DNA from: Mycobacterium sp. ITM-2016-00316
Lineage (GTDB): Bacteria; Actinomycetota; Actinomycetes; Mycobacteriales; Mycobacteriaceae
Direction: 5' to 3'
Length of the DNA: 64,000 bases
NCBI RefSeq assembly: GCF_002968335.2
Contig: NZ_CP134398.1
Coordinates: 5,704,001-5,768,000 of the forward strand
Below are positions 52,918 through 60,821 of this stretch, piece after piece. Every line of letters begins with the position of its first letter. The stretch's first letter is position 1. The notes beneath the pieces were generated by a model. It searched no databases, was not told the origin of the DNA, and saw only the letters and a program-made list of their open reading frames with translations. A program made the translations under genes and the position numbers.

Positions 52918-54059
52918 TGCCCGGGCCGTTCGAAGGGAACCACCGGCGGCATGGTCGCACCCTCGGGCAGCACGAGTTCACCGTCGGTGTTGATGTATCC
53001 GGAGTCGTTCTTGTGCATCGGGAGGTCCGGGTGCGGACAGGGTTTGTCGGTGCCCTCACCGCAGATCCCGCCGTTGAAGTACGAACGCTTCTGGTGGTCT
53101 TCTGGCCAGGGGTCGGCGTGCATGCCGAGGTAGATCGCCGGCACGTTGTAGAAGAAGAAGAAGCAGGCACTGACGCCGGCGAAGATGGCCAGGAACCGGG
53201 TGAACTGTTGCCGGACGAAACCGCCTCGCACACTGTCCAATCCGCGTTCCATGATGGTGCGGCCGCGGTCATCGGTGAAGTAGCGCAGACAGCACAATGC
53301 GGTCTGCACCGCGCCCCACATCAGACCTTCGTAGACCGGCCACTGATAGTAGGTGCCGGCATTGAACGAAACCGCCTGGATGGCACCGGGATAGGTGTAC
53401 AGCCCGGTGGGCAGCAGGACCAAGGCTTCCATGACGAAATCGAAGACGAAGGCGATCGCATAGGTCACCATGATCAGCCGGAAATTGCTGATGCTCGGCC
53501 AGCGGGCCTTGATCTTGCGCATGATCACGCAGCCGATGATGGTGATGAGCAGGACCCCGTAGGCATAACCCGGGGCGTTGGTGAGCAGCGGCTCGGCGAC
53601 CATCGCACCGGGTTTCTCGACATTCGTCGTGCCGGGCAGGTACGGCGCCCACGAGCCCATGTTGAACAGCCAGGTGTTGTAGGTACACCAGGTGTTGAAG
53701 TAGTTCAGGAACGGGTCCTGGAAGAACATCAGGCCCATCGAGATGAGCAGCATGCCGTCCAGGGTGATCCTGCGCTCTTGCCGCCATGGCTTGATGAAGA
53801 AGTAATAGAGCGCGAACGGCAAAGCGAGCCAGAGAACCACCGCATTCGCGATGAGCGGGATCTTCATGTAGAGCGGAGGCTCGCTCGGCCCCTGTGGCAC
53901 CCGCTCGAAATAGGGCCCGGTGATCCACCGGATCCACACGTACAGCTGTAGGGCCAGGATGGCGGCGCCGATACCCGCCAGAACCTTGACCCGGTTCGAC
54001 GTCCGCGGACCTGGCTCCTTGGGTATTGCTGCGTCGCTGATCGATTCGGTACTCACCAC
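52914..54059 (-). CDS. AveC-like (spirocyclase family) integral membrane protein
   Basis: A 381-residue membrane protein with about seven helices, resembling AveC, the avermectin spirocyclase/dehydratase family present in mycobacteria. Conserved-looking acidic and aromatic segments include FFQDPFLNYFNTWCTYNTW, FDFVMEALVLLPTGLYTYPGA and FNAGTYYQWPVYEGLMWG. The C-terminal 60 residues are soluble (CGEGTDKPCPHPDLPMHKNDSG). Start is GTG 54059 or 54056. It is the first gene of a coupled operon with NorQ- and NorD-like genes and is divergent from a TetR. The substrate is unknown; a metal-dependent membrane enzyme is inferred. Confidence 0.8.
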   Translation of the reverse strand: MVSTESISDAAIPKEPGPRTSNRVKVLAGIGAAILALQLYVWIRWITGPYFERVPQGPSEPPLYMKIPLIANAVVLWLALPFALYYFFIKPWRQERRITLDGMLLISMGLMFFQDPFLNYFNTWCTYNTWLFNMGSWAPYLPGTTNVEKPGAMVAEPLLTNAPGYAYGVLLITIIGCVIMRKIKARWPSISNFRLIMVTYAIAFVFDFVMEALVLLPTGLYTYPGAIQAVSFNAGTYYQWPVYEGLMWGAVQTALCCLRYFTDDRGRTIMERGLDSVRGGFVRQQFTRFLAIFAGVSACFFFFYNVPAIYLGMHADPWPEDHQKRSYFNGGICGEGTDKPCPHPDLPMHKNDSGYINTDGELVLPEGATMPPVVPFERPGQ

Positions 54060-54063
54060 GACA

Positions 54064-54081
54064 AGATACCCATGAGTATCT
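54064..54081. promoter_or_regulatory. TetR operator between AveC-like and tetR genes
   Basis: AGATAC-CCATGA-GTATCT is an 18-bp dyad with perfect 6-bp arms and only one mismatched inner pair. It lies 4 bp upstream of the AveC-like GTG and 44 bp before the tetR ATG, so one TetR dimer could repress both directions. Confidence 0.65.
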
Positions 54082-54125
54082 GAGCAACTCAAGGGTTTCT
54101 TGGATTCTGTGCCAGACTGGTCCGC

Positions 54126-54728
54126 ATGGTCGAGCAGTGGACGCGCGAGAAGCGCCTGGAGCGCACCCGCTCCCTGCTGCTCGACGCCGCCGAAGAAGTC
54201 TTCGCGGACAAGGGCTTCGCGCCGGCAAGTCTCGACGACATCGCGCGGACGGCCGGGTACACGAAGGGCGCGATCTACAAGCACTTCGACACCAAGGAAG
54301 ATCTGTTCTTCGCGGTCAGCGACCGGTACTGGCGGCGGTATTTCGACAATTTCGCCGAGGTGCTGTCCTCGGCGACCGAGGTCGGCGCGTCCGAACTCGA
54401 CGCCATCGCGGCGCGGTGGCGCCAGCTGAGCCTGGACCGCGGGGCCGAACACAGCGCATTGGGTCACGAGTTCACCCTCTACCTGCTGCGCAACCCCGAG
54501 GCCCGGGAACGGGTCGCCGGTAAACGATCCGAAGTCGTCGAGGCGCTGAGTACGTTCATCAGCGAAGGCATGGAACGGTTGGGCGCCACGCTGCTCATCC
54601 CGCCGCTGACCTTCGCTCAGGTGTTGGTGGCGACCAGCGATTCGGTGGTCCTCGGCAGCCAGCTCGACGATGTCGACCTGTACCGGCCCATCGTGGAGAT
54701 GTACATGTCGGCCATCAAACTGGGCTGA
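54126..54728 (+). CDS. TetR-family regulator of the AveC-like locus
   Basis: A 200-residue regulator. RTRSLLLDAAEEVFADKGF and SLDDIARTAGYTKGAIYKHF form the three-helix DNA-binding domain (residues 12-55). The C-terminal domain would bind a ligand. It is divergent from the AveC-like operon across a palindrome and is followed by an aldehyde dehydrogenase and an SDR on the same strand, 51 bp downstream, so it may control both blocks. Confidence 0.92.
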   Translation: MVEQWTREKRLERTRSLLLDAAEEVFADKGFAPASLDDIARTAGYTKGAIYKHFDTKEDLFFAVSDRYWRRYFDNFAEVLSSATEVGASELDAIAARWRQLSLDRGAEHSALGHEFTLYLLRNPEARERVAGKRSEVVEALSTFISEGMERLGATLLIPPLTFAQVLVATSDSVVLGSQLDDVDLYRPIVEMYMSAIKLG

Positions 54729-54779
54729 CGTATGCTCGGGGCCGTCAATGCCAAGTAGTTGATACCCGAGGGGGCTGGC

Positions 54780-56171
54780 GTGCTCGAACTGGTTTCTCCG
54801 CACACCGAGGAACTGCTCGCCGAGGTCCCGATCTCCACCCCCGCAGATATCGACGCCGCCGTGCGCGCGGCACGCGCCGCCGTCGACTCCGGACCCTGGC
54901 CACGGATGCCACCGGGTGAGCGTGTCGAGGTGCTGCGCCGGTTCGCCGATGTCTATCGCGCGCACGGCAAGGAGATCGCCCAGCTGATCACGGCCGAGAT
55001 CGGCGCGCCGATCACCTTCGCGCAGCGCGCCCAGGTCGGCCTGCCGTCGATGATGATCGGCGCGTTCTGCGATACCGCGCAGGGTTACGACTGGCAGGAG
55101 GTCCGGCCCGGCTTCTTCGGCGCCGATATCCACGTCCGCAAGGAACCCGTCGGTGTGGTGGCCGCGATCGTGCCGTGGAACATGCCGCAGTTCCTGACCA
55201 TGGCCAAGCTGGTGCCAGCGCTGCTGGCCGGGTGCGCGGTCATCGTGAAGCCGGCGCCGGAAACCTCATTGGACGCGCTTTTTCTGGTGAAGCTGTTCGA
55301 GGAGGTGGGACTGCCGCCCGGGGTGGTGACGGTGCTGCCGGGTGACCACACCGTGGGCGCGCACCTGGTCGGCCATCCCGGGGTCGACAAGGTCTCCTTC
55401 ACCGGGTCCACCGCGGTCGGCAAGGCGGTCGCCGCCGCGTGTGCGGCCAACCTCACCAAGGTGAGCCTGGAACTCGGCGGCAAGTCCGCGGCCATCATCC
55501 TCGACGATGCCGACCCCGCCACGGTCGCGGCCGGGGTGCGCTCGGCCAGCCTGTCCAACAGCGGCCAGATCTGCAATGCGCTGACCCGCATCCTCGTGCC
55601 GGCGCCCCGGCAGCAGGAGTTCGTCGACGCGCTCGCCGCGGAGATCGCCGCGATCACCGTCGGCGATCCGACCGATCCGCAGACCCAGCTCGGGCCGCTG
55701 GTGAATCGGCGTCAGCAGCAGCGGGTGCTCGACTACATCCGGATCGGCCAGGATGAGGGTGCTCGGCTGGTCATCGGCGGCACCGACGCTCCCGCCGGTA
55801 TCGACCGCGGCTGGTATGTGCGCCCGACGTTGTTCGCCGATGCGCAGAACTCGATGCGGATCGCGCAGGAGGAGATCTTCGGGCCGGTCCTGACGGTCAT
55901 CGGCTACCGCGACGAACAGGAGGCCGTGGCACTGTCCAACGACTCCGGCTACGGCCTCGCGGGCTCGGTGTGGACGGCGGACACCGACCGTGGGCTGGGC
56001 ATCGCCGCGCAGATCAAAACCGGCACCTTCGGCGTCAACCAGGGCTACACGATGGACCCCTTCGCACCGTTCGGTGGCGTCAAGGACAGTGGGTACGGCC
56101 GCGAGCTCGGCCGCGAGGGTCTGGAAGGCTACCTCGATACCAAATCAATCGCCGTCGCGGCAGGAGCGTGA
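54780..56171 (+). CDS. aldehyde dehydrogenase
   Basis: NAD(P)-dependent enzyme of 463 aa. PWNMPQFLTM, ELGGKSAAIIL (general-base Glu) and SNSGQICNALTR (catalytic Cys near residue 266) are intact, as is EEIFGPVL. GAGGGGG lies about 6 nt before GTG 54780. The usual first 15-20 residues of the family (an FIDGxW segment) are missing, and an in-frame TAG lies at 54756-54758, so the N-terminus is short. The SDR gene begins 4 bp after its stop. The pair could oxidise an alcohol or hydroxyacyl compound stepwise. Confidence 0.9.
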   Translation: MLELVSPHTEELLAEVPISTPADIDAAVRAARAAVDSGPWPRMPPGERVEVLRRFADVYRAHGKEIAQLITAEIGAPITFAQRAQVGLPSMMIGAFCDTAQGYDWQEVRPGFFGADIHVRKEPVGVVAAIVPWNMPQFLTMAKLVPALLAGCAVIVKPAPETSLDALFLVKLFEEVGLPPGVVTVLPGDHTVGAHLVGHPGVDKVSFTGSTAVGKAVAAACAANLTKVSLELGGKSAAIILDDADPATVAAGVRSASLSNSGQICNALTRILVPAPRQQEFVDALAAEIAAITVGDPTDPQTQLGPLVNRRQQQRVLDYIRIGQDEGARLVIGGTDAPAGIDRGWYVRPTLFADAQNSMRIAQEEIFGPVLTVIGYRDEQEAVALSNDSGYGLAGSVWTADTDRGLGIAAQIKTGTFGVNQGYTMDPFAPFGGVKDSGYGRELGREGLEGYLDTKSIAVAAGA

Positions 56172-56175
56172 TCGT

Positions 56176-57042
56176 TTGTCCCCCTTGAATTTCGATGGTC
56201 GGGTTGTCGTCGTGACCGGTGCTGGCGGCGGCCTCGGGCGTTGTCACGCGCTGGAGTTCGCCCGCCGCGGTGCCCATGTGGTGGTCAACGACGTAGGCGC
56301 GGCGGTGGACGGCACCGGGCCGGCGACGTCGGCGGCGCAGGCCGTGGTCGACGAGATCACCTCCGCCGGCGGCTCGGCGGTCGCGAACACCGATTCGGTG
56401 GCCACCGATGAGGGCGGCAAAGCCATCATCGGCACCGCGACCGAGGCCTTCGGCCGGGTGGATGTGCTGATCAATAATGCCGGCATCCTGCGGGACGCCG
56501 CGTTCAAGAACATGACCGCCGATCAGGTGGATGCCGTCCTCGATGTGCACCTGCGGGGCGCCTTCAATGTCACCCGCGCCGTATGGCCGGTGTTCCGGGA
56601 GCAGGACTACGGACGCATCGTCATGACCACCTCCGGGTCCGGCCTGTTCGGCACGTTCGGGCAGTCGAACTACGGGGCGGCCAAGACCGGTCTGGTCGGG
56701 TTGATGAATGTGCTGGCGATCGAAGGGCAGCGCAACAACATTCGGGTCAACGCCATCTCCCCCATCGCCAGGACGCGGATGACGGAGAACACCATGACCG
56801 AGTTGGTGAAGGATCTCGATCCCGAGGACGTCACCCCCGTGGTCGTGTACCTGGCCCACGAGAGTTGCGAGCGGACCGCCAACATCTACCGGGTCGGGGG
56901 CAAGCACGTGTCGCGGGTGTTCATCGCCGAGACGGCCGGTGTGGATCTGGAGGCTCCGACCGCGGAGGCCTTCGCCGCGGAGATCGACGCCATCGATGAC
57001 GCCGGGTCGTTCACGATCCGGGGCGGGCCGGCGCGGACGTAG
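56176..57042 (+). CDS. SDR, (3R)-hydroxyacyl-CoA dehydrogenase-like
   Basis: A 288-residue SDR starting at TTG 56176, 8 nt after AGGAG; TTG 56185 is also possible. VTGAGGGLGRCHALEFARRGAHVVVNDVG and the following AAQAVVDEITSAGGSAVAN match the dehydrogenase domain of peroxisomal multifunctional enzyme type 2 (FOX2/HSD17B4). Ser in MTTSGSGLFG and YGAAK are catalytic. The C-terminal extension (residues 220-288) is the arm region of that group. It follows the aldehyde dehydrogenase by 4 bp. Confidence 0.87.
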   Translation: MSPLNFDGRVVVVTGAGGGLGRCHALEFARRGAHVVVNDVGAAVDGTGPATSAAQAVVDEITSAGGSAVANTDSVATDEGGKAIIGTATEAFGRVDVLINNAGILRDAAFKNMTADQVDAVLDVHLRGAFNVTRAVWPVFREQDYGRIVMTTSGSGLFGTFGQSNYGAAKTGLVGLMNVLAIEGQRNNIRVNAISPIARTRMTENTMTELVKDLDPEDVTPVVVYLAHESCERTANIYRVGGKHVSRVFIAETAGVDLEAPTAEAFAAEIDAIDDAGSFTIRGGPART

Positions 57043-57091
57043 TCGTCGTCGATTAGGTGACCTACCAAAATCTCTCCCCCGCAACCCCTTT

Positions 57092-57110
57092 CGGTTAGTC
57101 GCACTAATCG
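57092..57110. promoter_or_regulatory. dyad upstream of the HNH gene
   Basis: TTAGT-CGC-ACTAA (57095-57107) with outer CG/CG pairs makes a 19-bp dyad. GTCGCACTA here (57098) recurs at 57158 inside the SOS-box-like site, exactly 60 bp downstream. TAGGT-G-ACCTA (57054-57064) is a further small palindrome. Their role is unknown; they fill the 135-base gap with the SOS-like box. Confidence 0.35.
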
Positions 57111-57158
57111 ACGGGGACGGCGCCACCACGTCTCGGCGCCCCAGAACATGTCAGTCTG

Positions 57159-57174
57159 TCGCACTAGTGTTCGA
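57159..57174. promoter_or_regulatory. LexA (SOS) box before the HNH gene
   Basis: TCGCACTAGTGTTCGA differs at one position from the mycobacterial/Bacillus-type LexA consensus TCGAAC-N4-GTTCGA. It ends 3 bp before the ATG of the DUF222/HNH gene. Members of the 13E12 family in mycobacteria are known to be DNA-damage-inducible and carry such boxes. Confidence 0.6.
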
Positions 57175-57177
57175 ATC

Positions 57178-58361
57178 ATGGTGGACGAAGAACTGGCATA
57201 CGAAGAAGAGGAACGTCGCGCGGCCCTGGCGGTCGACAATATCGGCGCCGAAGCCCGCGAGGAAAACGCCTGCGGAGCCCGCCGGTTGTTCGCGATCGGC
57301 CAACTCTACGAGGCGCGCGCTCCGGACGACGACACCGAGAAGCTGTGCTGGGCCATCGACGGGCACACCAGCCTGGTGGCTGAAGTCGCCACCGCACTGG
57401 GGGTAAGCCGCTGTCGGGCCGCCGCTCAGGTCAAGATGGCAATCGCTCTGTATACGAAGCTCCCACGGGTCCTGCGCACCGCGAAGAGCGGCTGGTTGGA
57501 CTACCGCATGCTCGCAGCCATCGTGTGGCGCACCGAGCTGATCGTCGATGGGGACGTGCTGGAACGTGTCGATGACCGGTTGGCCGAGAGAGCGCCGAAA
57601 TGGGCACGGCTGTCCGAACCGAAGATCGAGGCCCGGATCAACGCCGTCATCGCCGCGCAAGATCCCGAAGCGGTGCGCATCCGCGAACAGATCCGTCGCG
57701 ACCGCGAGGTCGGGGGGTGCACCTCATCGCCGACCGTGCCGGCACCACCGCCCTGACGGGCAGCCTCGACCAGATCGACGCCGAAGCCCTCGCGGCCGCC
57801 GTCGAACACGCCACTGTGCGCGAGGTCGACCCCGGTCCCGTCACCGTGGAGCAGGGCCGATTCCCGTCCGCCAAGCTCGCCGAATTCATCCGCTCCCGCG
57901 ATCTCACCTGCCGCTTCCCCGGCTGCGACGTCCCGGCCTGGGACACCGATATCGACCACACCGTGGCCTGGCCCGCCGGTCCCACCCATCCGTCGAACCT
58001 CAAATGCCTATGCCGAACGCATCATCTTCTGAAGACGTTCTTCGACGGCTGGAACGACGTGCAGCTGGCCAACGGCACCGTCGTATGGACCTCGCCGACC
58101 GGTCATGTGTACACCACCGAACCCGAAGGCGCACAATGGTTCGCCGGTCTCGGAGACCCCACCGGCGAACCCACCCTGCAGGCTATCGTGCCGACCCTCG
58201 CCCAACGGTGCATGAAGATGCCCGCCCGCGAACGGCCGCGCCACGAGGACACCCGCCGACGCGTCACCGCCGAGCGCCACGCCAACCATCGACGTCTGCA
58301 CCAACAAGAACAGGACCACCAGGCCTGGCTCGCCGCCCACGACGAACCCGCACCCTTCTAA
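57178..58361 (+). pseudogene. DUF222/HNH (13E12-family) gene with a frameshift
   Basis: Two frames together encode one 13E12-type HNH protein of about 394 aa. The first (57178-57756) holds the DUF222 N-terminal part and runs off-family after REQIRRDREV; the second supplies VHLIADRAGTTALTGSLDQI onward, ending in the HNH nuclease domain (CRFPGCD, DIDHTVAW, NLKCLCRTHHLLKTF). The switch falls at a run of six G (57712-57717); one more G restores the frame. A true inactivating mutation, a sequencing error or programmed -1 slippage are all possible. The HNH residues themselves are intact. Confidence 0.8.
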
Positions 58362-59209
58362 ACGATGGGTTCGTCCCCGAGCACCGTGGTGCGCAACATC
58401 TCTCGGGGGGAGTTCGGCTCGTACGGCGCGGCACGGTGCAGCACGCCCTGGTTGTCCCAGATCACCGTGTCGCCCACCGACCATTTGTGGCTGTACACCT
58501 TGTCGGGCGTCGTGGAATGCTCCAGCAACTCGGTGAGCAGCGCGCGGCCCTCATCGCGATCCATGCCCACGATGTAGTCCGCGGACGCGCCGAGCACCAG
58601 TGACTTACGGCCGCTGCGGTGCGTCCAGATCAACGGATTCTCGTGTGTGGGGCGAGATTTCCACCGCTGCACCTGCTCCGGCGTGGGATCGGGATACACC
58701 CGGCGCTGCGAGGCCTCCAGGGAATGCACGACACGCAGCGCGGCGTACCGCTCCTTCTCGCCGTCGCTGAGCGTCTCGTAGGCAGCATAGGAGTTCGCGA
58801 ATTCCGTCTCCCCGCCGCGGGCGGCAACCTGGATAGCCGACAGCACCGTGGCCTTCTGCGGGCACTCACCGGCTGTCGGCGTGCACCCGTCGATATGCCA
58901 ATCGAAGGTCGCCTTCAGGTACTCGGCCGCCTTGTTCTTGCTCTTGTCCAGCGTGATCGGATAGATGCCCGACACCGGGTGATGGCCATCTGCGGTCCGG
59001 TCGATCTCGCCGAGGCGCTCGCAGAACGCCACCTGCGCCTGCGGATCCTCGTCGAGATGCAGATTGTGGAAGACCAAGACCCCGTTGTCCTCCAACGCAT
59101 CCAGCACCGCCGATGCCAGACCGTCATCGGTGGCCAACCGATCCGGGTCGACACCGCTTACTTCGGCTCCCACCGAAGCGGTGAGCTTGTTGATGGTGAG
59201 CACACTCAT
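58358..59209 (-). CDS. TauD/TfdA-family Fe(II)/2-oxoglutarate dioxygenase
   Basis: A 283-residue oxygenase. FDWHIDG gives the H-x-D iron ligands (about residues 102-104) and NQGVLHRAAPYEP the distal His; the Arg near RTTVL binds 2-oxoglutarate. TauD relatives hydroxylate sulfonates, sulfate esters, aryloxy acids or quaternary amines. It is the last gene of the oxygenase operon. Its TAG stop overlaps the HNH gene TAA stop on the other strand. Substrate unknown. Confidence 0.9.
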   Translation of the reverse strand: MSVLTINKLTASVGAEVSGVDPDRLATDDGLASAVLDALEDNGVLVFHNLHLDEDPQAQVAFCERLGEIDRTADGHHPVSGIYPITLDKSKNKAAEYLKATFDWHIDGCTPTAGECPQKATVLSAIQVAARGGETEFANSYAAYETLSDGEKERYAALRVVHSLEASQRRVYPDPTPEQVQRWKSRPTHENPLIWTHRSGRKSLVLGASADYIVGMDRDEGRALLTELLEHSTTPDKVYSHKWSVGDTVIWDNQGVLHRAAPYEPNSPREMLRTTVLGDEPIV

Positions 59210-59222
59210 GGTGCGTCCTCTC

Positions 59223-59558
59223 TCAGGGTGTGGGTTCGCCGGTGCGGATCATCACCGCGTCAGCGGCGTCCACAGGGGCGGGTTGGTGCATGATCTCGAT
59301 CGCCATGGCAACCATCACCAGGGAGTAGATGAGGTGCAGCAGATTGGTCGCATCCTCGGGCAGATCGTCGAGGGGGAACTTGTCGCAGTAGTCGATGGCC
59401 TCTTCCAGTCGCGGGAAGAACGCATCGTAGAACTCCTGCATCGTCGGCATGGAGCTCGACAGCCGCTGCTCCCAACGCTCCGTCTCGGTTGCCAGACACC
59501 AGGTTTCGGTGAAGGGTTCCAGCTCTTCGAATTGGGCCGGTAGCTGCTTGTTCGCCAT
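59223..59558 (-). CDS. hypothetical protein in oxygenase operon
   Basis: A 111-residue helical, acidic protein (EELEPFTETWCLATETERWEQRL and FFPRLEEAIDYCDKF) with a hydrophobic segment (LLHLIYSLVMVAMAIEIM). It begins 2 bp after the Rieske oxygenase stop and 13 bp before the TauD gene, so it is surely part of the operon. It is not a classical ring-hydroxylase beta subunit (those are about 180 aa with an NTF2 fold). It may assist oxygenase assembly or be a small effector protein. Confidence 0.8.
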   Translation of the reverse strand: MANKQLPAQFEELEPFTETWCLATETERWEQRLSSSMPTMQEFYDAFFPRLEEAIDYCDKFPLDDLPEDATNLLHLIYSLVMVAMAIEIMHQPAPVDAADAVMIRTGEPTP

Positions 59559-59560
59559 GG

Positions 59561-60805
59561 TCAGACCCTCGCCGGCTCGGAGTCGCGCTGGTACCGCTCG
59601 ACCCAGTCAACGGCCACCTTGTGCAGGTGGCGAACCAGAATCTCCTGATCGTTGACCGGGAACTCATCGATGACGTCGTACTCCAACGCCGCCTGGGTCC
59701 CGCCCAGCATGCCCGCATCCTGCAGCGCGAACTCCTTGAGCACCACCGCGGCGACTTCGTGCTCGATGCGTTCGCGCACCGACCGCGCCGGGTGGAAATA
59801 GGTGAAGGCCTCGAAGCGGTGGGTGTTGTGCGAGGTCGGCCAGTACCGGTAGAGCAGGTACCAGCCGCCATAGATCAGGATCTCCAGGTTGGGGAAGATC
59901 TGAAAATTGCTGATGCCCCAGGGTTGGATACCACCGGGATTGAGGCCGGCGGGTAGCTCGCCGATATCCGGTGTGCGCCAAGGCCCCACCAATCCGCTCT
60001 GGGTGGCCCGCTCGATCGGGTACATGTACTCGTCGGCGAGCAGCCAGCGCCGCGTCCCGGCCGTGGAGACCAGTCGGTGCGGTCCGTCGAGTTGGAAGTG
60101 CCCGCAGGTGAAGCCGGCACTGGGATTACGCACTTCGGCGGGAACCTGCTGGGTGTGCAGGGACGGCACGTGGTAGTACTCCTGGAAGGCGTCGGCGAAG
60201 ATCTTCCAGTTGCTGTTGTTGTGGGCAACCCATTCGTAGGTCTCGGTCAGCTTCCCGAAGGGGTAGTCGTCAAGCCCGGTGACCATGGGGCCCAAAAACT
60301 CCCGCAGGCTCTGCCGGGGTTCGACATCCAGATTGACGAAGATGAATCCGGCCCACACGTCGCAGTGCACCTTGAGCAGTCCGTAGTCCTCGGTGTCGAA
60401 GTCGACGAACGCCTCGGGGTTGGGTACGTGCACCAGGGTGCCGTCCAGGGAGTATCGCCAACCGCACTGCGCGCAGATCAATTCCGTGCTCTGACCGGAC
60501 TTTTCACCGACCAGCCGGTTGCCCCGATGCCGGCATACGTTGTGGAAGGCCCGCACCGTGTCATCCTCGCCGCGCACCAGGATCAGCGACGCGTTGACGA
60601 CCTCGATCTCCTTGGCGAGGAAACTGCCCGCCCGCGGCAGCTCTTCGACGCGGGCCAGGTTCAGCCAGGCCCGTTTGAAGACGGCTTCCTTCTCCAGCTC
60701 GTAGAACTCGGGCGACGTGGAGTCCCTGAACGATATCGGTCCGGTCCCGAGTTCCGGGTAGTGCTCGGTCCAGGATCCTTCAACCGGTTTCGGCCATTGC
60801 GTCAT
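59561..60805 (-). CDS. Rieske non-heme iron oxygenase alpha subunit with altered cluster ligand
   Basis: A 414-residue ring-hydroxylase-type oxygenase. The Rieske motif reads C91-R-H93, 17 residues, then C111-A-Q-C114-GW; the canonical second His (CxxH) is Cys, confirmed as TGC in the DNA. The catalytic domain is intact: FADAFQEYYHVPSLH holds Asp205, His212 and His217, and a C-terminal Asp-rich stretch (EYDVIDEFPVND) the third ligand. GGAGGAG precedes the ATG. The operon supplies a reductase and an SDR. The substrate is unknown; the cluster would have three Cys and one His. Confidence 0.9.
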   Translation of the reverse strand: MTQWPKPVEGSWTEHYPELGTGPISFRDSTSPEFYELEKEAVFKRAWLNLARVEELPRAGSFLAKEIEVVNASLILVRGEDDTVRAFHNVCRHRGNRLVGEKSGQSTELICAQCGWRYSLDGTLVHVPNPEAFVDFDTEDYGLLKVHCDVWAGFIFVNLDVEPRQSLREFLGPMVTGLDDYPFGKLTETYEWVAHNNSNWKIFADAFQEYYHVPSLHTQQVPAEVRNPSAGFTCGHFQLDGPHRLVSTAGTRRWLLADEYMYPIERATQSGLVGPWRTPDIGELPAGLNPGGIQPWGISNFQIFPNLEILIYGGWYLLYRYWPTSHNTHRFEAFTYFHPARSVRERIEHEVAAVVLKEFALQDAGMLGGTQAALEYDVIDEFPVNDQEILVRHLHKVAVDWVERYQRDSEPARV

Positions 60806-60821
60806 GCGAATCTCCTCCTCA

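Noticed and set aside
57054..57110. Candidate attachment site or mobile-element end near the HNH gene
   Set aside because: Short palindromes are present but there is no integrase, transposase, tRNA gene or duplicated flank to support it; 13E12-type genes are repetitive in mycobacteria but no second copy is in the window.
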